This document shows positions 1-5,456 of a stretch of DNA of 7,031 nucleotides, in pieces. The notes below the pieces were generated by a model. The model saw only the letters and a list, made by a program, of their open reading frames with translations, was not told the DNA's origin and did not search any database. This stretch comes from Armatimonadota bacterium (lineage in GTDB: Bacteria; Armatimonadota; Armatimonadia; Armatimonadales; Armatimonadaceae): the NCBI GenBank assembly GCA_014379275.1, contig JACMMA010000742.1, positions 1-7,031 of the forward strand, in the 5' to 3' direction. Both the position numbers and the translations under genes were made by a program. The stretch's first letter is position 1. The number at the start of each line of letters is the position of its first letter.

Positions 1-303
1 ACCGCGCGGCATTATTACGGCGATTCGGCGATCTTTATCCGCCGCACGGCTTGGGACTCGCTCGGGGGGTTCCGCGAAGGGATGCTGATGGAGGACTGGG
101 AGTTCGTTTGTCGGCTGGAAAACCACGCGAAGCAAACCGGTCACCGGACGGTGCTTCTCCCGGAAACCGTTACCACTTCGGCGCGGCGCTTCGCCGGGAA
201 ACGACGCTTGCGATATATCCTGCTATGGAGCTACTTGCACCTTCTTCATGCGAGAGGTATCTCCGGCGACGAACTCGCACGGATGTATCCCGACGTACGC
301 TGA
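1..303 (+). CDS. Family 2 glycosyltransferase, TIGR04283-like, 3' end only
   Basis: The left edge cuts this gene, and only the last 100 residues are present, read from base 1 to the TGA at 301-303. Visible pieces are YGDSAIFIRR, then LGGF, then the acidic MEDWEF motif, then VTTSARRF, and a hydrophobic stretch (YILLWSYLHLLHARG) near the end. This order matches the C-terminal half of GT2 enzymes of the TIGR04283 type (rSAM/selenodomain-associated transferase 2). In GT-A fold enzymes the ED pair of the MED motif supplies the likely catalytic base region. The family transfers a sugar from a nucleotide-sugar donor; the acceptor cannot be told from this piece. The hydrophobic tail suggests membrane association. 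The gene ends 4 bases before the converging stop of the next gene. The family call is fairly firm; substrate and full length are unknown. Confidence 0.85.
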   Translation, partial: TARHYYGDSAIFIRRTAWDSLGGFREGMLMEDWEFVCRLENHAKQTGHRTVLLPETVTTSARRFAGKRRLRYILLWSYLHLLHARGISGDELARMYPDVR

Positions 304-307
304 AACC

Positions 308-1021
308 CTACCCGCTTTCCGGTTCGCCGGACGGAACTGCCGGAGGTGAGAACGAAAGATTTCGATAGATTCGGGAAACGGGAACGGTGGCGGAAGTCTC
401 GCCGAATGTCAGCGTCAACGAATCGGAGAGGTCGCGGTAATCGCCGAGGATCGCCCAGATGCCCCCGGCAATCTTCTCGTAATGCGTCACGGCGACGCGG
501 TTCTGGTCAATCAGAACATAATGCCGGAGCGACGAAATCGACTGATATTCCCGAAATTTGTCGGTGCGGTCGTTGGTCTCCGTGGAAGGGCTAAGCACTT
601 CGATCAACGCCGCCGGATTCCGAATCGCATCACGAGTGTCTACCTGCATTTCGCCGCAAACAACGACAAGGTCTGGAAAGTAATACAGATTCTCGCGAAC
701 GTACACGCGTTGATCGCTCCCCAGTATCTCGCAATCACTGTCGGTCTCCTCCAATGCGTTCCCGATGATGCGCCCTGTGTTCATCGCAATCAGGTTGTGT
801 TCCGGGCTTGCTCCCGCCATTTGTACGACTTCTCCGTAAACATAATCGTATTTGTGTTTCGAGGTTGTGAGGAAGACGTCCCATTCGTCCACGGTCATCG
901 TGCCGACGATACGCCACGGTTCGAAGCGTTGGTAAGCGGGGCGGGTCCGCTTCTGGACTGCGTTCGACGCATCCGGCGGGGCGGCAGGGGCGGATGCCGT
1001 AGGTGTTGTCGCGACAAGCAT
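308..1021 (-). CDS. Uma2 family (DUF820) PD-(D/E)XK nuclease-fold protein
   Basis: This 237-residue protein has the Uma2/DUF820 pattern. It contains YDYVYGEVVQMAG (residues 58-70), a His-Asn pair at 75-76, YYFPDLVVVCG (113-123), AALIEVLSPST (137-147) and DRTDKFREY (151-159), followed by the core strand HYVLID. By family comparison the probable metal and catalytic residues are E63, D117, E141 and K155, and all are present, so the nuclease core looks intact. The first 35 or so residues are Ala/Pro-rich and probably disordered. Uma2 proteins often occur as scattered multicopy families in cyanobacteria, Chloroflexi and Armatimonadota; most have no proven role. A purine-rich ribosome site (GAGAGGGG, 1031-1038) sits 9 bases before the ATG. 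The gene lies 42 bases after the serine hydrolase gene on the same strand and converges with the glycosyltransferase gene. The fold is confident, the function is not. Confidence 0.9.
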   Translation of the reverse strand: MLVATTPTASAPAAPPDASNAVQKRTRPAYQRFEPWRIVGTMTVDEWDVFLTTSKHKYDYVYGEVVQMAGASPEHNLIAMNTGRIIGNALEETDSDCEILGSDQRVYVRENLYYFPDLVVVCGEMQVDTRDAIRNPAALIEVLSPSTETNDRTDKFREYQSISSLRHYVLIDQNRVAVTHYEKIAGGIWAILGDYRDLSDSLTLTFGETSATVPVSRIYRNLSFSPPAVPSGEPESG

Positions 1022-1030
1022 ATTCGTTTT

Positions 1031-1067
1031 CCCCTCTCATTATAAGGGCAAGACGCTACCGCATCAA
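1031..1067 (-). promoter_or_regulatory. Possible promoter and ribosome site of the Uma2 gene
   Basis: On the minus strand a perfect TATAAT (1039-1044) lies 17 bases from TTGATG (1062-1067), a fair -35 hexamer that overlaps the stop codon of the upstream gene. A strong Shine-Dalgarno-like GAGAGGGG (1031-1038) follows directly. The weak point is geometry: transcription would start at about 1032, inside the ribosome site, so the message would lose most of it. The hexamers may be chance, and the gene may simply be read through from the serine hydrolase gene. Confidence 0.3.
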
Positions 1068-2182
1068 CCCGTAATCGCCGCCGCCAACGCGTTCAGGAAG
1101 CGGCGGCGCAAGGCAAGCCAGCCGGGTTTGCCGACGCCATTCTCAGTCGGGTAGACGCTATTGGTCAATACCGAAACCACCAGGTCGTTCGCGGGGTCGA
1201 TGGTAAGGATCGTGCCGGTGTAGCCGGAATGCCCCACGGTGCGGGGAGAAAGCAGGTCGCCCGACGGATTATAGCCGTTGCCGTCGGTGTAGAACAGGAG
1301 TGATTGACCGCCGACGCCGGGGATCTGGTTCTCCCAGATACGGGCGAGCGTCGGGTCCCCGAAGAGCCGTACTTCGCCGGGGTGGAGCAACGCGTTTCCG
1401 AATCGCGCGATGTCTCGCGCCGTACCGAACAAACCCGCATTGCCCGACACGCCGCCGATCCCTCGGGCGTTGCCATCATGTACCGATCCGCAGAGTGTCA
1501 CGGGCGTGGTGTCCTCCGGTCCCTCCTCGGACTGTGTCGGTGCGGTGCGCTTTTGTGTGAGTGCGTCGGGCTGAAACATAGTGTCGATCATGCCCAGCGG
1601 CGCGAAAATATTCTCGCGGGCGAACGCGGACAGGGATTTACCGGAAACACTTTCCACGATCCGTCCGAGCAGAATGTAGTTCAGACACGAGTATTCGTAG
1701 TTCCCGCCAGGTTTCGGTCGGTCGTCCGCGTGCGTTGCCAGGATCGTTCTCACCGCGCTTTCCAAACCCAAACCCGACTTGTATAATGGCAGCCAGGCGG
1801 GGAGCCCGGATATGTGTGTCACGAGTTGCTTGACGGTGACGGCTTTCCAACCGCCCGCGTTTTCCTCGCCGAACAACAAACCGAGGGTGTCCGTGTAGGA
1901 GAGTTTACCGCGCTCGACCAGCGTCAGAACGCTGGACGCGGTCGCCACCGGTTTCGTCAGCGAGGCGAGATCGTAAAGCGATTCGAGCCGCGCCGGGGAA
2001 CTCCCGCCGTGGGTGCCGAAGGCGAGGTCTAGAAAGCACTTATTTCTGCGAAACGCGCACAGCGTGGCACCGGGGAACGCCGTCCCGACTCCGGAACGCA
2101 GTACGTCTATCGCCTGATGGAGCCTGTCCCGATGAACGCCGACCGCTTCCGGCGCCACGGGGACAATCTCACGGCTGAACAT
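1064..2182 (-). CDS. Serine hydrolase, class C beta-lactamase/DD-peptidase family
   Basis: This 372-residue protein belongs to the Beta-lactamase family (PF00144: AmpC-like enzymes, DD-peptidases, D-aminopeptidases and EstB-type esterases). The nucleophile motif SxxK is S74-L-T-K77 inside LYDLASLTKPVAT. The tyrosine motif is Y164 in YSCLNYILLG, and the third motif is H318-S-G in VGHSGYTGT. HISGLPAWLPLY (123-134) and GGVSGNAGLFGTARDIARF (243-261) are further family blocks. The third position of the YxN motif is Cys166, where Asn or Asp is usual. No signal peptide or membrane helix is seen at the N-terminus, so the product is probably cytoplasmic unless the start is wrong. The ATG at 2182 overlaps the end of the upstream hydrolase gene by 14 bases and has GAGGGAG upstream, which indicates translational coupling. 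The substrate (peptide, ester or lactam) cannot be decided from sequence. Confidence 0.92.
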   Translation of the reverse strand: MFSREIVPVAPEAVGVHRDRLHQAIDVLRSGVGTAFPGATLCAFRRNKCFLDLAFGTHGGSSPARLESLYDLASLTKPVATASSVLTLVERGKLSYTDTLGLLFGEENAGGWKAVTVKQLVTHISGLPAWLPLYKSGLGLESAVRTILATHADDRPKPGGNYEYSCLNYILLGRIVESVSGKSLSAFARENIFAPLGMIDTMFQPDALTQKRTAPTQSEEGPEDTTPVTLCGSVHDGNARGIGGVSGNAGLFGTARDIARFGNALLHPGEVRLFGDPTLARIWENQIPGVGGQSLLFYTDGNGYNPSGDLLSPRTVGHSGYTGTILTIDPANDLVVSVLTNSVYPTENGVGKPGWLALRRRFLNALAAAITG

Positions 2183-3542
2183 CGTTACTCACTCCCTCGG
2201 GTTTTGGGATCGCAACCGGCTTGCCACGTCGCCAGTTCCGCGGGGCGGATCGAGAACCGAACAGCCCGCGCCCGACGGAGTTCAGGTACTTCTCCGACCG
2301 ACCGTTTCGCGTCATTCCGTCGTACGAAAAGAAATTGATTCCCGCCGCACCGACATGGCGGTACGCCTTGCCCTTAGCCACAGCGGACGCGGAAGGCACT
2401 TGCCATGCCCCCACACCGGCGATGATCGGCTTTCCGGGACAGGACCGCACGGCATCGCGTATCTGGCTCGCCGCGACCTGTGTGGACTGGTTGTAACTCA
2501 TCGGGCAGGCGGCATCGATCAGGTCATTATTCAGCCACTCGCGCCACGCCTGCCCCTTATCACCGTGAGCGACGCGGTAGTTCGGAAACACCGCCGCGGA
2601 GACGATGGCGTCCGGCTTGGTCGCATGCACCGCCGCGGAGATTTCACGTACCGCCGCCGTGACATTATCCCTCCGCCATTCCGCCCATTCCTTGGGATGC
2701 AGGTAGTGCCACGCCAACCGACTGCCGCGGGCGACCTTTGCATCCGCATAGGCGATTTCGTCGGTGGTCAGACGGGGCGCAAGCCAATCGCGGAAAAGGC
2801 GCATGTCTGCCTCTCCGAACGAGAACCGGTTCGCGGGCATCCGCACGTAGTCCATGTGAACGCCGTCCACCGCATAGTTCGTCGCGACGTCGTTGAACAC
2901 GTCCCGTAAGTAGTCCCGTACGGCGGGAATCGCCGGGTTCAAAAACGCCCCCTCGCAGTCCTTGCTATCGGTGCGCTGGACGCGATTGTCTTTGGTGCGG
3001 ACAAGCCACTCGGGGTGTGCATTGACGACATGGCGCGACGACCACGGGGCGCGGGATCTACCCCAGACGAAAAAGGTGTTCAGCCAGGCATGGACTTCCA
3101 GCCCGGCTTTATGCCCCTCCTCGACCGCCACGGCAAGCGGGTCGAAGTCGGCGGGCACCCCGCTCAATTCCTCGGATCGCGGCTCAAACCGGGAGTTGTA
3201 GAAAGCGTCGCCCCGCCCGCGCACCTGCACGAAAAGTGTGTTGAATCCGTTCTTTTTCGCCATATTCACGGTGTTTCGGATCTTCGCCCGCGAGTGCATG
3301 GAGTCGCGCACCACCCACATGGCGCGGATCTCGCCGTCCGACGTAAACGCTGTCGGCGGGACAGAGGGCGTTACCTCCTCCGGCGAAACCAGCTGGGGAT
3401 TCAGGGCAACCGCTTCGGCGTTGTATATCTCTTGTTCGCTTTTTGTAGGCGGAGTGTCGGGGACCTGCGCAAACACCGGGGACGTAAGTAATATGGCGGC
3501 GACAGCGGCGGAGCAAAACACAGATGAGCGAATCAAGGGCAT
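2169..3542 (-). CDS. Secreted family 10-like glycosyl hydrolase (GHL10 / DUF187)
   Basis: This 457-residue protein has a signal peptide (MPLIRSS, a hydrophobic stretch, then SPVFA with probable cleavage after Ala25), a linker to about residue 70, and a TIM-barrel domain from about 71 to 420. Family blocks are EIRAMWVV (71-78), NTLFVQVRGRGDAFYNS (101-117), EVHAWLNTFF (149-158) and VDGVHMDYVRMP (225-236). The last is the strongest GHL10 (PF02638) signature and carries acidic residues that may be catalytic. The family contains YngK-like proteins and is thought to cleave polysaccharide or glycan; the substrate is unknown. The C-terminus is short and basic. The frame can be extended to a TTG at 3569, but the ATG at 3542 has a Shine-Dalgarno-like AAGGAAAGG and follows a good promoter at the right distance, so I chose it. 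It is the first gene of a minus-strand set and overlaps the next gene by 14 bases. Confidence 0.9.
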   Translation of the reverse strand: MPLIRSSVFCSAAVAAILLTSPVFAQVPDTPPTKSEQEIYNAEAVALNPQLVSPEEVTPSVPPTAFTSDGEIRAMWVVRDSMHSRAKIRNTVNMAKKNGFNTLFVQVRGRGDAFYNSRFEPRSEELSGVPADFDPLAVAVEEGHKAGLEVHAWLNTFFVWGRSRAPWSSRHVVNAHPEWLVRTKDNRVQRTDSKDCEGAFLNPAIPAVRDYLRDVFNDVATNYAVDGVHMDYVRMPANRFSFGEADMRLFRDWLAPRLTTDEIAYADAKVARGSRLAWHYLHPKEWAEWRRDNVTAAVREISAAVHATKPDAIVSAAVFPNYRVAHGDKGQAWREWLNNDLIDAACPMSYNQSTQVAASQIRDAVRSCPGKPIIAGVGAWQVPSASAVAKGKAYRHVGAAGINFFSYDGMTRNGRSEKYLNSVGRGLFGSRSAPRNWRRGKPVAIPKPEGVSNDVQP

Positions 3543-3548
3543 GGGGAG

Positions 3549-3557
3549 CCTTTCCTT
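3549..3557 (-). promoter_or_regulatory. Ribosome binding site that sets the GHL10 hydrolase start
   Basis: On the minus strand AAGGAAAGG lies 6 bases before the ATG at 3542. The longer reading from the TTG at 3569 would begin only about 11 bases after the predicted transcription start and has no suitably spaced purine-rich site. The signal peptide also looks more normal from the ATG. Confidence 0.65.
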
Positions 3558-3586
3558 CGTAACGGACAAACCTGGTGATGCTACGG

Positions 3587-3615
3587 ATTGTAACCGCGAA
3601 CGGGCTTGCCGTCAA
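3587..3615 (-). promoter_or_regulatory. Sigma70-type promoter for the minus-strand hydrolase operon
   Basis: On the minus strand TTGACG (3610-3615) and TACAAT (3587-3592) are separated by exactly 17 bases. Each hexamer matches five of six positions of the consensus. Transcription would start near 3580, giving a leader of about 38 bases that contains the AAGGAAAGG ribosome site. The promoter would serve the GHL10 hydrolase, the serine hydrolase and possibly the Uma2 gene. Confidence 0.65.
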
Positions 3616-3630
3616 GCAACAAACCGTTGC
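3616..3630. repeat. Inverted repeat GCAAC-N5-GTTGC in the divergent intergenic region
   Basis: GCAAC (3616-3620) and GTTGC (3626-3630) form a perfect 5-base inverted repeat with a 5-base centre. It sits just upstream of the minus-strand -35 hexamer and 20 bases before the start of the plus-strand membrane protein gene. Part of it, AACCGTTGCG (3622-3631), recurs exactly at 4708-4717 in the other divergent promoter region. It could be an operator; chance is not excluded. Confidence 0.3.
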
Positions 3631-3649
3631 GGAATGGGTATAAGCGAGT

Positions 3650-4225
3650 ATGCAACAACAACGGACCGAGGAAGAAACGGAAGAGGTTTACAAGCCGTTT
3701 GCTCGTGAAACGGACACGGAAAACCATCCGCAGACAGAGCATACGGGGTCACACTCCCTAGGCGATCTCGCCACAAAGATGAATTCGGTACCAGTAGGAT
3801 ATCGGATCGGGGAGGCATTATCTGTCACGATCGGTCTTGCTGTCGTGACGACGATTTCTCGCCTTGCATTCAGCGTTCTGATCGGTACCTTTGCCACCAA
3901 TTTCTTGACATCCCCTGAGAACCTGCCGCAGTTCATCGGAGTTGTATCCTTTGTTACAACGGCAGTTGCTAGCATTGCCATCGGCGTCCTTGTCGGGTTT
4001 ATGGCAAACCGCCGAACCATGGTTGGTAGTCTGACAGTGGCAAACGTCATTACCGCCATCGGGTGGCAAATATTCATGACGATCACCTATCCCCAGTTTT
4101 TCGACCCGAGCGTACAGTTAATGCCTCAGATGTTACTGTCGTCCCTGTTCGGTCTGCTAACAATCACTCTGACGGACATCGCCGTCGCGCTTTACGTTGC
4201 CCGTAAACTCCGCAAGAAAGCATAA
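3650..4225 (+). CDS. Unrecognised protein with four predicted membrane segments
   Basis: I do not recognise this 191-residue protein. Residues 1-50 or so are polar and rich in Glu, Gln and Thr with no evident motif. Four hydrophobic segments follow, at about residues 53-80, 94-119, 123-145 and 155-183. The chain ends in a basic ARKLRKKA, which fits a cytoplasmic C-terminus by the positive-inside rule and hence a cytoplasmic polar N-terminus. No catalytic, metal-binding or transport motif is visible. The ATG at 3650 has only a weak GCGAG upstream; a second ATG at 3779 would leave just the membrane part, so the start is uncertain. Sampled 60-base lines of this gene are about 47-52% GC, against 60-63% in sampled lines of yidC and the hydrolase gene, which may mean recent acquisition or relaxed selection. 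It diverges from the hydrolase operon and converges with the ferredoxin gene, 29 bases away. Confidence 0.75.
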   Translation: MQQQRTEEETEEVYKPFARETDTENHPQTEHTGSHSLGDLATKMNSVPVGYRIGEALSVTIGLAVVTTISRLAFSVLIGTFATNFLTSPENLPQFIGVVSFVTTAVASIAIGVLVGFMANRRTMVGSLTVANVITAIGWQIFMTITYPQFFDPSVQLMPQMLLSSLFGLLTITLTDIAVALYVARKLRKKA

Positions 4226-4237
4226 GCGAGTTCCAGG

Positions 4238-4251
4238 GCCCCGCTTCGGGC
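4238..4251. terminator. Short GC-rich hairpin between convergent genes, possible terminator
   Basis: GCCCCGCTTCGGGC lies in the 29-base gap between the stop codons of the membrane protein and ferredoxin genes. CCCG and CGGG can pair around a 3-base loop. No T tract follows on either strand, so if it terminates transcription it is not a classic intrinsic terminator. Confidence 0.35.
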
Positions 4252-4254
4252 ATC

Positions 4255-4671
4255 CTAATGTGGGGTTTCTTTCACGGCGTTGCGGTTCCAGTTAGGGATT
4301 TCTACCACGACCGGTTTTGTGCCGTTCGGGACACACTGGCAACCTAGGCGCGACTTGACAGTGATTCCCGGGGCTTCCTCCAACTGGTCTAACTCTTCGT
4401 CGTTTGCTTCGTTGCAGGTTTCCAGACCCTCGCGCACAATGACGTGGCAGGTCGAACAAGCGAGAACGCCGCCGCAGGTGTGTTCGAGGGGGATGTCATG
4501 CCCCTCACATATATCGAGGATCGAACCGATCAATCCGGAACGCTCATAGGGTAAATCTTTGGGGTCGACGGTGAATATGTGGGGTTCGCCTTCGTGAATG
4601 ATGGTAATCTGATACGGGAGTTTGGGTTTCTCGTACTCTTGCGCGGTAATATAAGGGTTTGTGCCTGCCAT
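4255..4671 (-). CDS. [2Fe-2S] ferredoxin, adrenodoxin/ISC type
   Basis: This 138-residue protein is a soluble electron carrier. The cluster-binding cysteines fit the adrenodoxin pattern C-x5-C-x2-C with a distant fourth: C66, C72 and C75 in EHTCGGVLACSTCHVIV, and C111 in SRLGC. The stretch between them is acidic (ANDEELDQLEEAPG, 89-102), as in ferredoxins that dock to basic partners. Ferredoxins of this kind feed electrons to Fe-S cluster assembly, P450s or other oxygenases; no iscSUA, hscAB or reductase gene is in view, so the partner is unknown. It is longer than typical ISC ferredoxins (about 110 residues), with an extra 20-residue N-terminus and a C-terminal tail (PNWNRNAVKETPH). Extra cysteines lie at 55, 86 and 113. 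The ATG at 4671 has no good ribosome site. It is divergent from rpmH. Confidence 0.93.
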   Translation of the reverse strand: MAGTNPYITAQEYEKPKLPYQITIIHEGEPHIFTVDPKDLPYERSGLIGSILDICEGHDIPLEHTCGGVLACSTCHVIVREGLETCNEANDEELDQLEEAPGITVKSRLGCQCVPNGTKPVVVEIPNWNRNAVKETPH

Positions 4672-4679
4672 AATGGTTT

Positions 4680-4709
4680 ACTGTACCCGCCGGACCGACC
4701 TCGGCGCAA
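4680..4709 (-). promoter_or_regulatory. Weak candidate promoter for the ferredoxin gene
   Basis: On the minus strand TTGCGC (4704-4709) and TACAGT (4680-4685) are 18 bases apart. Transcription would start near 4673, only a couple of bases before the ATG, giving an almost leaderless message. That would fit the absence of a ribosome binding site, but both hexamers are imperfect. Confidence 0.3.
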
Positions 4710-4717
4710 CCGTTGCG
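4705..4717. repeat. 13-base palindrome overlapping both divergent -35 hexamers
   Basis: CGCAAC (4705-4710) and GTTGCG (4712-4717) are perfect inverted copies around a single C. The right arm contains most of the rpmH -35 hexamer TTGCGA, and the left arm contains most of the ferredoxin candidate -35 hexamer. A protein bound here could control both genes, or the symmetry may simply come from two back-to-back -35 elements. Confidence 0.4.
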
Positions 4718-4741
4718 ACCGGCGAAAGCGCGTGGTATAGT
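4713..4741 (+). promoter_or_regulatory. rpmH: Sigma70-type promoter for the rpmH operon
   Basis: TTGCGA (4713-4718) and TATAGT (4736-4741) are separated by 17 bases, close to the housekeeping consensus. Transcription would start near 4748 and give a leader of about 27 bases containing GAGGAG (4756-4761). This is the only good promoter seen upstream of rpmH and probably also drives rnpA, yidD and yidC. Confidence 0.65.
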
Positions 4742-4774
4742 GACCCGGACATTTTGAGGAGTTTTGACTGATTT

Positions 4775-4924
4775 ATGAAACGTACTTGGCAACCTAAAAA
4801 CCGACGCCGCCTGCGCGTCCATGGCTTCCGACAGCGGATGCAAACCCTGGACGGGCAAAACGTCCTACGCCGCCGCCGCAACCGCGGTCGGCACATCCTG
4901 ACCGTCGTCGCTTACAAGCACTAG
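4775..4924 (+). CDS. rpmH: 50S ribosomal protein L34
   Basis: This 49-residue, very basic protein begins MKRTWQPKNRRRLRVHGF and continues RQRMQTLDGQNVLRRRRNRGR, the L34 pattern of the large ribosomal subunit. L34 usually ends shortly after the GR-x-x-L-(S/T)-V motif at about 44-46 residues; here the motif (GRHILTV, 38-44) is followed by five more residues, VAYKH, before the TAG. The ATG at 4775 is the only sensible start, since an in-frame TGA lies 9 bases upstream. The ribosome site GAGGAG ends 13 bases before the ATG, a little farther than usual. It heads the conserved rpmH-rnpA-yidD-yidC order, which strongly supports the call. Confidence 0.97.
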   Translation: MKRTWQPKNRRRLRVHGFRQRMQTLDGQNVLRRRRNRGRHILTVVAYKH

Positions 4925-4954
4925 TTGAGGAACGAGGCGCTGGACGTCGGGTCT

Positions 4955-4981
4955 CGGGTGTCATAAAACCGCGCTCACCCG
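4955..4981 (+). other. Possible stem-loop in the rpmH-rnpA spacer
   Basis: The 103-base gap between rpmH and rnpA (4925-5027) holds no reading frame that I trust. CGGGTG (4955-4960) can pair with CACCCG (4976-4981) around a 15-base loop, with two further pairs outside a single mismatch. There is no T tract, so it could be a processing site or partial attenuator that lowers rnpA relative to rpmH expression, or nothing. Confidence 0.25.
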
Positions 4982-5027
4982 CGAGTAACATGATACCCGC
5001 ACCCGGCATTCAGCTCCTGTACACCCG

Positions 5028-5456
5028 GTGTTACCTAAACCGAATCGTCTCGCCCGCCGACGTGACTTCGCCGCCGTTTATGGACGCAAAAAGTCGTGGG
5101 CGAATCCGCTCCTTGTACTCCATGTGCGATGGTACGCAAAAGAAAGCGCGGATGCGGAAACGCGGCGGTTCGGTTTTTCCGTATCAAAAAAAGTAGGCAA
5201 GGCGCATGACCGTAACGGTGTCAAGCGGCGGCTACGCGAACTCTGTAGGCTTGTGGGGAACCCGAGTGACACAGAAGCGTGGCGGCAGGGCTTTGACGCC
5301 GTTTTCGTTGCACGGAGCGAATCCGTACGCTCTACCTACGCGGAACTCGAGAACGCGGCGCGGGAACTCGGACGTCGCGCGGGAGTGCTACGTGCAACCG
5401 ACACGGCAAGCGGTGTGTCAGACAAGAGCGGGAAGGAAACGGAAACCGGATCGTGA
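5028..5456 (+). CDS. rnpA: Ribonuclease P protein component
   Basis: This 142-residue basic protein is the protein subunit of RNase P, which with the catalytic RNA removes 5' leaders from precursor tRNAs. It begins LPKPNRLARRRDFAAVYGR, the usual RnpA N-terminus, then has NPLLVLHVR (26-34), RRFGFSVSKKVGKA (46-59) and DRNGVKRRLREL (61-72). The signature is normally RNR-x-KR; here residue 64 is Gly (codon GGT) where Arg or another large polar residue is expected. The C-terminus after about residue 120 is a polar Ser/Thr/Glu-rich tail not typical of the core. The start is a GTG at 5028: an in-frame TAA at 4986-4988 leaves no ATG, and homologues begin at this residue. No clear ribosome site precedes it. 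Its TGA overlaps the GTG start of yidD by 4 bases. Confidence 0.95.
   Translation: MLPKPNRLARRRDFAAVYGRKKSWANPLLVLHVRWYAKESADAETRRFGFSVSKKVGKAHDRNGVKRRLRELCRLVGNPSDTEAWRQGFDAVFVARSESVRSTYAELENAARELGRRAGVLRATDTASGVSDKSGKETETGS

Noticed and set aside
319..330. CCGG-TTCG-CCGG stem-loop just after the glycosyltransferase stop
   Set aside because: The stem is only 4 bases with no T tract, and it lies within the coding 3' end of the Uma2 gene, so a terminator role is not supported.
482..1045. Long plus-strand open frame opposite the Uma2 gene
   Set aside because: It is antisense to a clear Uma2 gene, shows no family pattern and is explained by high-GC codon bias.
3015..3491. Long plus-strand open frame opposite the GHL10 hydrolase
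   Set aside because: It is antisense to a strongly supported gene with signal peptide and domain motifs, and its translation is low-complexity, Arg/His/Gly-rich and without motifs.
3543..3569. Longer hydrolase starting at TTG 3569
   Set aside because: No ribosome site precedes it, it would lie about 11 bases from the predicted transcription start, and the nine extra residues are encoded by the ribosome binding region of the ATG at 3542.
3639..3644. TATAAG as a -10 element for the orphan membrane gene
   Set aside because: No -35 hexamer lies at a suitable distance and transcription would start at the ATG itself. A leaderless start is possible but not supported by anything else.
4990..5196. 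Small plus-strand frame across the rpmH-rnpA gap
   Set aside because: It runs mostly inside rnpA in another frame and has no recognisable content.
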